From contig NZ_JACRTF010000001.1 of the NCBI RefSeq assembly GCF_014385165.1, positions 3,844,001-3,908,000 of the forward strand: 64,000 nucleotides of DNA. Reading direction: 5' to 3'. The DNA comes from Jilunia laotingensis. Lineage in GTDB: Bacteria; Bacteroidota; Bacteroidia; Bacteroidales; Bacteroidaceae. The position numbers and the translations under genes are program-made. Below the pieces are notes generated by a model that worked only from the letters and a program-made list of their open reading frames with translations, ran no database searches and was not told the DNA's origin. Every line of letters begins with the position of its first letter. The first letter of the stretch is position 1. This document shows positions 44,943 to 52,800 of this stretch, piece by piece.

Positions 44943-45584
44943 TCATGATTTTAGATTATCATTTACAGATAACAAAGTTTTAGATAATTCTTTAACTTGT
45001 TTACCAATCTCATTAAGTCCCTTTTCTGTTTGAGAGTAAACGATGATAGAACCAACAAAATCATCTATCGAAAAGCATTCATTAATTTTTTCATGTTCAT
45101 TATAACCACCCTTTATGATAATATGCTCTTTAAGTATAATATTTAGATTCTTATTGACATCATTATGCGAATAAGTACCATTATGTGTGGTTATTGTTCC
45201 ATCTTTATCACTCCGAATAGGCGAAATAGCATAGTATAAACTTCTACCAGGTTGTAATACCATTTTCTTTTCAGATAACCCTTTTAGCTGATCGGCAAAG
45301 TCGGCTATTAACATTTTATTTATAAATTCATCATCAATATTAATATGTACATCGTATGCAGTTCTATTTCCTGCATTCTCTATTTTTAGCATAAATAACC
45401 CGCTATCAGATATAATACTAAATGCTAAATGTGCTTTATTGGTTTCCTCCCATTGCTTTTGTACCTCTTTCATCTGTTTACGAGTGTAGATAATTGTAAC
45501 AAATGTAGCAATTGTCATAAGTAAAGTTGCTATTGCGCTAACTGCAGTCCAATCTACAGATCCACCTAAATCAAAACAAATCAT
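44943..45584 (-). CDS. Single-pass membrane protein upstream of the PIN gene
   Basis: 213 aa. One membrane helix (VDWTAVSAIATLLMTIATFVTIIYT, residues 10-34), then a short coiled coil (RKQMKEVQKQWEETNK) and a strand-rich domain (AHLAFSIISDSGLFMLKIENAGNRTAYDVHI and onward) that resembles an Ig-like fold, ending in a helix. The family of short TM plus coiled coil plus beta-domain proteins is common in mobile elements and not characterised. It is 20 nt after the repressor and 27 nt before the PIN gene: one transcription unit. A sensor or anchor for the PIN protein is a guess. Confidence 0.7.
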   Translation of the reverse strand: MICFDLGGSVDWTAVSAIATLLMTIATFVTIIYTRKQMKEVQKQWEETNKAHLAFSIISDSGLFMLKIENAGNRTAYDVHINIDDEFINKMLIADFADQLKGLSEKKMVLQPGRSLYYAISPIRSDKDGTITTHNGTYSHNDVNKNLNIILKEHIIIKGGYNEHEKINECFSIDDFVGSIIVYSQTEKGLNEIGKQVKELSKTLLSVNDNLKS

Positions 45585-45604
45585 ATTGCTCTTTCTTTTA
45601 TTTA

Positions 45605-45910
45605 TTATAATACTATTTCTCCTCTCTCTATCCTCTCCAGCAACCGAGATAAGTCCGGAACACTATTGATATTATAGTTTGTAGCTCCTATACGGATCAC
45701 TCCAATAATGCCACCAGATGAAGAAGGGGTAAATAGTTCTGTAATATCAACCTCTAAAGCGTTGGCTATCTTTTCGAGTGTTTCAAGAGATGGAGTAGAT
45801 TTACCATTAACGATATTACTCATGTTGGCTCTTGTTATTCCAACAGTTTCGGCAAGAGAAGATACTTTAACTTCCTTGCTTTCTAAAATTTCTCTAATTC
45901 TTAGTTCCAT
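45605..45910 (-). CDS. XRE-type repressor of the element
   Basis: 101 aa from ATG at 45910 (MELRIREILESKEVKV). The helix-turn-helix is SSLAETVGITRANMSNIVNG then PSLETLEKIANALEVDITELF; a short C-terminal tail without a peptidase domain follows. It should act as the CI-like repressor, binding the GTATCG motifs between it and the rightward genes. There is no built-in self-cleavage domain, although a separate S24 peptidase-like protein is encoded at 47322. Confidence 0.85.
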   Translation of the reverse strand: MELRIREILESKEVKVSSLAETVGITRANMSNIVNGKSTPSLETLEKIANALEVDITELFTPSSSGGIIGVIRIGATNYNINSVPDLSRLLERIERGEIVL

Positions 45911-45935
45911 AATTGCGTATCGTTTAATAATACGG

Positions 45936-45967
45936 CAAATATAGTACTTTGTATCGTGTAAAAGCAA
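45936..45967 (-). promoter_or_regulatory. Leftward (lysogeny) promoter
   Basis: On the minus strand TTG (45967-45965), 21 nt, TATATTTG (45943-45936). One GTATCG motif (45951-45956) lies between the boxes. Confidence 0.6.
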
Positions 45968-46016
45968 TAAAATACGTTAAAACGTATCGTATTACAGAAA
46001 ATAACATGATTATCTC

Positions 46017-46047
46017 TTGTGTATATTATTGTAATACGATACATTTG
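46017..46047 (+). promoter_or_regulatory. Rightward (early) promoter
   Basis: TTG (46017-46019), 20 nt, TACATTTG (46040-46047). The CGATAC motif at 46037-46042 overlaps the -7 box, so a bound repressor would block it. Confidence 0.65.
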
Positions 46048-46091
46048 CAGTATAATAATTATCGCAGTTCGATACACTAATATTAATAACT

Positions 46092-46256
46092 ATGACAAGA
46101 GAAGATTTAAACCAGATGTGCAGAGAGTACCAACAGGTATTATCAATGAGTGAAGCAGAAGTATTTGCTATGTACGAAGAGAGCAAAGTTGAGTGTATTT
46201 CTTCTTTCGAGGCTGAGATTAATTATTGGGAAGATTATTTCGGATATAAGTATTAA
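46092..46256 (+). CDS. Small early protein, 54 aa
   Basis: An ATG at 46092, 38 nt after the early promoter's expected start, opens MTREDLNQMCREYQQVLSMS and ends WEDYFGYKY with TAA at 46254-46256. It is acidic and helical. First gene on the rightward transcript, a Cro- or antirepressor-like position, although no DNA-binding motif is visible. Confidence 0.65.
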   Translation: MTREDLNQMCREYQQVLSMSEAEVFAMYEESKVECISSFEAEINYWEDYFGYKY

Positions 46257-46274
46257 CACATAAAATCTATGATT

Positions 46275-46604
46275 ATGGCAACAAATTTCAAAAAACAAAT
46301 GAGTGAGTTAATGAAGCAAAGCTGGATGCTTGTTAAGGTGTATGGCTTTTCTATGGCTGAGGCGATGAAGCAAAGCTGGCAAGTTCTCAAACTGAAAGCT
46401 GCTTTGAAGAAAGGTGTAGTAAAGTTCTTCTACCAAAAGCTAAACGGTGAAGTACGTTGCGCATGGGGTACTTTGAAAGAGGGTCTGATACCCGAAACAA
46501 AGGGCACAGAGCGTAAAAAGAATGAGAGCCTTATAACTTACTATGATAATGAGAAAGCCTCTTACAGGTCATTTAAAGTAGCAAATTTAATCAAAGTAGG
46601 ATAA
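46275..46604 (+). CDS. SH3-like beta-barrel protein (DUF2693-like)
   Basis: 109 aa from MATNFKKQ at 46275. The N-terminal half carries two copies of a short helix repeat (MKQSWMLVKVYGFSMAEA and MKQSWQVLKLKAAL). The C-terminal half matches the DUF2693/SH3 beta-barrel family of Bacteroidetes phages and elements (VKFFYQKLNGEVRCAWGTL, ITYYDNEKASYRSFKVANLI). Function unknown; likely a nucleic-acid or protein-binding accessory. Confidence 0.75.
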   Translation: MATNFKKQMSELMKQSWMLVKVYGFSMAEAMKQSWQVLKLKAALKKGVVKFFYQKLNGEVRCAWGTLKEGLIPETKGTERKKNESLITYYDNEKASYRSFKVANLIKVG

Positions 46605-46653
46605 TTAACCCGGTGGGGTAACTTCAAATTGCCCCACCACAAAGATATAAGCA

Positions 46654-46917
46654 ATGTATTTTCCATTAGAGATTAACGAACAGTTGGCAAGTGCCATGAG
46701 AGCAGCAGCCGAATTTAAAGTAGAAGTAGAGAAGATTATCGAGTGCGTCTGTATTGATGAAGATAACATAACCGTTGACGATAAAAACGACTACGAGAAC
46801 ATGAGCGATACTATTTATGAAATGATGCTTCGTATAGGTCGTACAATGGGTAACATGATTACAGAAATAGCCCTTGACGAAGTGAGAAAGCTAAATCCAA
46901 ACAATAGCCAAAACTAA
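46654..46917 (+). CDS. Hypothetical early protein, 87 aa
   Basis: Acidic and helical (EINEQLASAMRAAAEFKVEV, NYENMSDT-like segment, RIGRTMGNMITEIALDEVRKL). Preceded by a gap with a small dyad (CCCGGTGGGG...GCCCCACC). Six nt before the next gene. No family recognised. Confidence 0.6.
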   Translation: MYFPLEINEQLASAMRAAAEFKVEVEKIIECVCIDEDNITVDDKNDYENMSDTIYEMMLRIGRTMGNMITEIALDEVRKLNPNNSQN

Positions 46918-46923
46918 ACAACT

Positions 46924-47325
46924 ATGGAAACAATTCTTATTGATGAGAAAGAGATTAAAGAGAAGTTTGTAGAGAAAGCCCATGAGATAAACAAACTCCT
47001 TGCCGGTTCTCTAGATGCAAAAATGATTGAATACGGCTTAAATCCTTATAACTATGTAGGGGGCTTATCAGGTACAATAAGCAGCAATGATTTGTCTTTA
47101 GAGGATAATATAAACAATCTATTTGCGGTTTTCACTTCTAACTATGCAGAAAGCATTTTCTTCCAGTGTGAGAACATAAAACAAATGAATACATTGAACT
47201 TGATTCAAGACTATTTAAGACTAAAAGGGTTGGAGGATGATTTTCTAAAGTTCAGAGACGCAAATAGAACTAAGATGCCAACAAATAGTAATAAGTTGAC
47301 AACCGCTTTATCCAAAGAAAAATGA
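46924..47325 (+). CDS. Hypothetical early protein, 133 aa
   Basis: Helical and acidic (DEKEIKEKFVEKAHEINKLLAG, LSLEDNINNLFAVFTSNYAES). Its end overlaps the S24 peptidase-like gene by 4 nt (ATGA), so the two are translationally coupled. No recognised motif; by position it could partner the S24 protein. Confidence 0.6.
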   Translation: METILIDEKEIKEKFVEKAHEINKLLAGSLDAKMIEYGLNPYNYVGGLSGTISSNDLSLEDNINNLFAVFTSNYAESIFFQCENIKQMNTLNLIQDYLRLKGLEDDFLKFRDANRTKMPTNSNKLTTALSKEK

Positions 47326-47657
47326 AAACCAATTTGTTAGCCTTTAAAGTTACAGGCGATAGCATGGATGACGGCACAAGATCCAGCTTTGAACCCGGAG
47401 ATAAGTTAATAGTTCAACCTTTTAGTATTGGTGATTTCAGAAACAGCATAGGCAATGATTTGAATAGCTTTTGGGTGATTGAAATGAAGAAAGGTGTCTT
47501 GGTACGGCAAATCGTTGAATATGCCAATGATACGATAAAATGCCATCCTCTAAACAGTTCCGAACAATATACAGATACTTTTATTGAGATCGAGAATATA
47601 GTTAAGATGTATAGAGTTATGCAATTACAACGCAAGCCAATACGCTACGGAGAATGA
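47322..47657 (+). CDS. S24/LexA peptidase-like protein
   Basis: 111 aa, the stand-alone peptidase domain of the S24 family: FKVTGDSMDDGTRSSFEPGDKLIVQ with Ser24 (approximately), then FWVIEMKKGVLVRQIVEY where the usual catalytic Lys position (V-K-R or I-K-E) reads V-R-Q, and the closing CHPLNSSEQY. Such proteins are common on the early operons of Bacteroidetes prophages. With Arg for Lys, self-cleavage may be lost; binding or antirepression is possible. Confidence 0.78.
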   Translation: MKTNLLAFKVTGDSMDDGTRSSFEPGDKLIVQPFSIGDFRNSIGNDLNSFWVIEMKKGVLVRQIVEYANDTIKCHPLNSSEQYTDTFIEIENIVKMYRVMQLQRKPIRYGE

Positions 47658-47801
47658 AAGCACTTTATTATCTTTCTGCTGGTAGTAGGTATTATCCTGC
47701 TACTGGCGACCAATAGCGAATTGTATTTGAATAATATAACCGGGCTGGCAATGATGTATGTTGCTTGCCGTAAAAAAACAGGATTCAAGTATAATACCTG
47801 A
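47654..47801 (+). pseudogene. Small membrane protein, start out of frame
   Basis: After the S24 stop the frame continues KHFIIFLLVVGIILLLATNS and then ELYLNNITGLAMMYVACRKK to TGA at 47799-47801: a convincing 48-codon single-span protein. The only well-placed ATG (47654-47656, overlapping the S24 TGA) is one base out of this frame (ATGAAAGCAC instead of ATGAAGCAC). One extra A has probably disabled it, unless an ATT start or readthrough is used. Confidence 0.5.
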
Positions 47802-47815
47802 ATCCTGAAGTTTTC
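47779..47815 (+). terminator. Terminator of the early operon
   Basis: CAGGATTCA (47779-47787) with TGAATCCTG (47799-47807), then AAGTTTTCT. Confidence 0.75.
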
Positions 47816-47863
47816 TATTTACACAAAATTGTGGATAGTGCCTTTATTTTACTGTCCAACTTT

Positions 47864-47890
47864 GGGGGTGCAGTTCACTTTTGCTCCCCC
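47864..47890. terminator. Second hairpin between the convergent operons
   Basis: GGGGGTGCA (47864-47872) pairs with TGCTCCCCC (47882-47890) with one mismatch. T-runs are weak on both sides; likely the 3' end of the leftward cargo transcript. Confidence 0.5.
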
Positions 47891-47915
47891 TTCAATCATT
47901 TTAAAATAGTTGCTT

Positions 47916-49802
47916 TTAATCTACGGCAACTTTACGTATTGCTATTTCATTCCCGGAAACTATTTTTACAAAATATATTCCTGTAGGTAAATTACATACA
48001 TTGGTTTCTATTCCATTCAAAGTAAACACATGCAGTTCATCATAAGTGTTATCGACATAAATACATCCATCGTTGGAATAAACTTTCCACTTGGGCACTT
48101 CCGTATGCTTAACGCCCACAGCATTATAATCCTTTACCTTTATTTTATTAGCATTGACTATTTCACCCGTACTATTATCTAACAGAAGGGCTACAACTTC
48201 CAATTTATCCTTGTCAAGCACATTTGCATTTTTGAAAGCCGTCTTATCAATTTCATAAGAAAATTTATAAGATTCTCCTTTCTCAACAGTGGAAGGAATA
48301 CTGTTAAGATTCCCCATGAAAGACTTGTAAATACCGCGTGCCACATGTTCGTATACCATTTTTTCTGCCGGGACATGGTAAGGAAGATCTTCAAAACCTC
48401 CCATTTCCAAACCGGCCGCTGAGCCTCCCCATTCTTTGGAATAAGCATTCAACTGTTCGTATGCCTTGCCTGTTCCTTTCACACTATCTTCCAAAAGAAC
48501 AAGAGCGACACGGTACGATGCGCCATCCTGGGAAAAACCGAAAGTAGTAGTAGTCACAATGGAAATGGCATTTTTGCTGGCATCCGTAAACTTCGCTTCA
48601 ACTTCTATGCCCATATCTACCGGAACATTCTCTTTCTTGTAAGCCTCTTCCAAGTTCTCAAATCCCGGATCTATCACTAAATCGCTTTTACGATTCACTA
48701 CGGCACTAGGCAAACCTTCAAAGAATTTAGAATGCAAAGCAGAATAAGAACTGGCTTCCATGACGTCATTTTTGTGAGACACGATTCCGATGAAGGTGTC
48801 GGGATAACGTTTTCTCATTTCTCTCATGCCGACTATACCTCGTACGCAATACTGGCACCAGGTTCCTGATCCTTCTTCAACCACGACCTTCCGAGGGAAT
48901 AAATATTCTTTGCAATGTACTATGGATTCAAAATCAGAATTATAACTATTAGCAATGCCGTTTACTTTAGGAATATAAATATTGAGATTATACTCTTCTG
49001 CCTTGTCCAAAGCTGGTACATTTATTTCAAAAGTATCTCTCTGATTAGTTGCCAAAGAAACGTTTTGAACCTTCTGCGCTATCACCGGTTGATCACCAAC
49101 CCAATAATTTATCTCATATTCATTAACCACAGATGTAGCCAGATTCTCCACAACCCCGGAAATTACAAAATCTTTGTTGACTTGAGTATAAATATCATCG
49201 ATCGTTACAATAGCCATGGCACTTGCCGGCATGTTCTCACCATTTATCACAATCTCCAAACACAATGCATTCCAGCCGTTAACTCTTGCATAATCGCTCC
49301 AGCTACCATCCGGATTCTGCAAAAACAAACCATTTTCCACATGATTATCAGACAAGGCAATCTGATCGGTTCCTAGCGATTTATGCCCAATGTACAAATC
49401 CCCTTTCTCTATTGTATAATCCATATCAACTTCATTCCAGCCGATGTTGGCAGTCCCTACCATTTTCTCAGCTACATTCTCTCCATACAGATCTTTTTTT
49501 ATGAAGACGGACGTTTGTTTGGTGTTTGAAAATAGCCCAAAGCGGATAGCCTTGATCTGATTACCTATATACGGCTCCAGCATTTGGCTCGGAATACAAA
49601 TAGCCGCAGCAATCTCAGCTTCACCGCCTAAACCCACTTGCATTGCAAGCACATCATTACAATACCCTAATACGACACCACCTCTTTTCGATGTAGACAC
49701 CACACTTTGATTTACTTGTCCCGATACGGCTCTAAATGGTTGTGCGCAAATACCCCCATTCAACAGAAAACATAAAAAAACTATTAAAATATTTCTTTTC
49801 AT
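47916..49802 (-). CDS. Omp28-related secreted protein with thioredoxin-like motif and sorting tail
   Basis: 628 aa. Signal peptide at residues 1-20 (MKRNILIVFLCFLLNGGICA). Two beta-rich domains (to about 290) precede an Omp28-type thioredoxin-like domain with a C-x-x-C pair (GSGTWCQYCVRGIVGMREM) and a GLPSAVVNRK segment. The last 65 residues (WKVYSNDGCIYVDNTYDELH and YFVKIVSGNEIAIRKVAVD) form a type A Por/T9SS sorting domain. The protein is probably secreted and attached to the surface. It is transcribed together with the giant protein upstream (70-nt gap) and lies inside the mobile element as cargo. Confidence 0.88.
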   Translation of the reverse strand: MKRNILIVFLCFLLNGGICAQPFRAVSGQVNQSVVSTSKRGGVVLGYCNDVLAMQVGLGGEAEIAAAICIPSQMLEPYIGNQIKAIRFGLFSNTKQTSVFIKKDLYGENVAEKMVGTANIGWNEVDMDYTIEKGDLYIGHKSLGTDQIALSDNHVENGLFLQNPDGSWSDYARVNGWNALCLEIVINGENMPASAMAIVTIDDIYTQVNKDFVISGVVENLATSVVNEYEINYWVGDQPVIAQKVQNVSLATNQRDTFEINVPALDKAEEYNLNIYIPKVNGIANSYNSDFESIVHCKEYLFPRKVVVEEGSGTWCQYCVRGIVGMREMRKRYPDTFIGIVSHKNDVMEASSYSALHSKFFEGLPSAVVNRKSDLVIDPGFENLEEAYKKENVPVDMGIEVEAKFTDASKNAISIVTTTTFGFSQDGASYRVALVLLEDSVKGTGKAYEQLNAYSKEWGGSAAGLEMGGFEDLPYHVPAEKMVYEHVARGIYKSFMGNLNSIPSTVEKGESYKFSYEIDKTAFKNANVLDKDKLEVVALLLDNSTGEIVNANKIKVKDYNAVGVKHTEVPKWKVYSNDGCIYVDNTYDELHVFTLNGIETNVCNLPTGIYFVKIVSGNEIAIRKVAVD

Positions 49803-49872
49803 AATATACTTCTTTTAAAAAGAAACTATCTCAAAACAATGAATGAGATAGTCTCTTATTATGCATCATCTA

Positions 49873-52800
49873 TTATTCATTAACAATAACTTTCGTTACT
49901 TTTTCTCCGATTTTAACAATATACATGCCCTTTACCACTTGGAAACCAGCTTTTCCTGTGACAGAACGAGAGATGACAGCCTTCCCGTCTACCGTATAAA
50001 TCGATACCAGCTGTGCATTTTCTGTGACTACCACAATGTGGTCACCTTCCGCATACACATTAAGCAACGCTTCAACGTCGTTAATACCGCTGCTGAAAGA
50101 TAATTCCACCGCTTCCGAAGCCTCCGATTCACCACTTTCATACACAACAGACACTTGATACTGATGTGTTCCTTCCGGCAGATTGGAATCCTTGAAGGTA
50201 GGCTCGGTCAGCAGAGTGTCATTGAGTTTTTTACCATCACGATATACATTGAACCCTTTTATTTTCAATCCGAATATGCCGGATGTATAAGTTATATCAT
50301 CAATTAAAATGCCCCACCTACTTTCAGGAGTTATATAATGGATGGCAAAATAACGAGCGTCAGCGGGTAATGTAACCTCTACTTTTTCCCAGTCAAACCC
50401 GGCATCCCCTTCGGTCAAGACCTTAAATGCTTCCGGTTCCTGTGTGGTGGTGGAATACATGACTTGATAATGCTCCCCCTCTGTTTTCTCGTTGATACGA
50501 TGGATGTAGAAACTGACTTTTGAACCTCCCAATACGGCAGGAGAGATCAAATAATCATCGTTATGTGCTGGGTACCAAGTACCATCTGCATCCAACACGT
50601 TCTCGTTTGCATGCCAAGAGATGAAGCACTGCTCTCCGGTTCTCGGTTGTAAAGCCGGAAAATCCTTGGCATCGGCACCTTCCAAATACCCGAATGCCCA
50701 GACTTGGAATGCCTGATCCTCTCCTTGATGCGGCCATACCGGCAAATCTCCTAAGTAACCTGATTTCGTCCGGTCACCATCGTATGTAATCCAGTCGCCT
50801 ATGCTGGTAATGGCGAACGGTTCATAGTCTTCCACACCGTCTTCCGTTTCAACAATCTCCGCAGGAATTACGGGAGCCGTCCATGTCAAAGTCACTTCGT
50901 CATCGTTTATCACTCCGCTCAGATCTTCTACGACGGGATACCATATGCTATTGACCGTAGTATTCACTGTGGCACTTTGATTATTTTCAGTGTTTCCATC
51001 CTTATCATAAACAATTTCAGCATAGAAAGCACTTTCCTTACCTGCTTTCGATGCATTCAACACGATTTTCATATCTATCTCTTTAGTTTCACCCGGTTGG
51101 ATTTCTTCACCGTTCAGGGTTTGTACCATATTTCCGTCTTGATATAAATTAATGGCATATCCGGTAGCAGCTTTGAGACCACGATTAAAGTACCGTAACT
51201 TGTAGGTGCCTTCCTCGTTTATATATACTTGCTTCGTTCCTTCAAATCCAAATACGGCCAAGTCATATTCTTCCTGCTCTTCAATATGGATGTTATCCAC
51301 ATAATAATACATCCAGCTATTATCGGTAATTCCTCTCAATCCGATTTGCACCCGTTGGGCATCCTTGAATTCGGCCAATGAAATCCGATGTTCCACCCAT
51401 CCTGCTCGTTCGTAACCTGCCGTAATCTCTTCTCCTATCTGCTGGAATTCACCTCCGTCAACAGAGATCTCAACGATCATTTTGGTCTGGCCGTTGTCAG
51501 CTTCCACATCAGCGGCATTCCAATGGAACATGAAGAAACTGAATGACGGATTTCTACTTCCACTGAAATCCAATACAGGAGTTGTCAAACGACCATCGCA
51601 ATATCCGCCCCACCAATTATAAAGCCGTAACATTCCCCGGTCATTGTCCTGCGGATAGACGCCACCATCCTCTTTGAAAATCGTTTCCCAACCAAACGCG
51701 TCTCCCAAAGTATGGGCAGTCCAAGGCTGAATATGTGTGACCCCGTCAGCAAAGGATTCTTGTACCGGTATTTTGTAAGGAGTACCTACAACGAGGTATC
51801 GTGCTTCTGCTTCACTACATCCGCTCTTTGTATCTGCCGTTACAGCATAATAACGAATATCCTGCTCTCCATCCAGCTCCTCTTCAATTTGGGTATCCGT
51901 ATAAGTCAACTTCTTTAAATTGCTTTTCAACGGTGTAAAATCTTCATCACCGTTACTACGCCATATAGTGTAAGTTACATCATTGATATTAAAGTATCCA
52001 CCGTTCGCACCTTTCTCCGGAGCTTCCCAATTAAGTAGTACGTGCATATTGCCATCCACCGTCTTCATAGTCATATTTTTTACCGGTTCTGAGATGTCAG
52101 GCCCCACCCATACATTTTTAGAAGCGGCCAAACCTTCCTGATCTCCCATCATACCGATGAAACGGTATTCATTATATCCCATATCGGGGGTATTGTCGGT
52201 CCAACTTATAGCCTGTCCGGGAGTCACTTCAAACTCTTTCACCAATCCATCATTTCGATAAACATTAACCTTGAAAGGATCAGTCAATAGTTCACCATTG
52301 ATTAATGCCGTCGGAGCATTAAAAGATATTTCAGCAGACGATTCTCCCATGGCGGCAGGAATGACCTTAAGATTATATACGGAATCCGGCACATCAGTAG
52401 ATTGCCCTGCCTCCAATCTAATATCAAACAAATTTAAATAGAAACTTTCCAGACCGCTGTATGCGTAGAAACCGATATAATAGTTCCCGTCCTTAGGAGC
52501 TTTTATTGTGGCGGAATGGTAGCTCTGTGAACTTTCATAGATATTATTCAGATCCATGATGACTTGGTGATCTTTAGGATCCGTAGAGGTTCCGATCGTC
52601 ACTCTCAAATTAGAAGGCTCACCCATGTTTATACTAAATTCAAGGTCATACAGGTTTTTACCATCCAAATGGATAGCCGGAGTTATCAGCCAATCGTTGC
52701 CGACATGCTCATTGTCTGCACAGAACTGCATCAGCTGTTCGTCTTCTTTCCAGAACCATTCGCTCATGTTGTCATGTCCGTCTTGATCCAAGTCGAGATA

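Larger units (their letters stand above)
45917..46075. promoter_or_regulatory. Switch region: five GTATCG/CGATAC operator motifs
   Basis: Motifs at 45917-45922, 45951-45956 and 45984-45989 (GTATCG) and 46037-46042 and 46070-46075 (CGATAC). The third and fourth belong to a 12-bp perfect inverted repeat (GTATCGTATTAC and GTAATACGATAC). They sit within and around both divergent promoters. Confidence 0.75.

Noticed and set aside
48915..49376. Rightward 153-codon frame opposite the Omp28-like gene
   Set aside because: Shadow of a gene with signal peptide, C-x-x-C motif and sorting tail.
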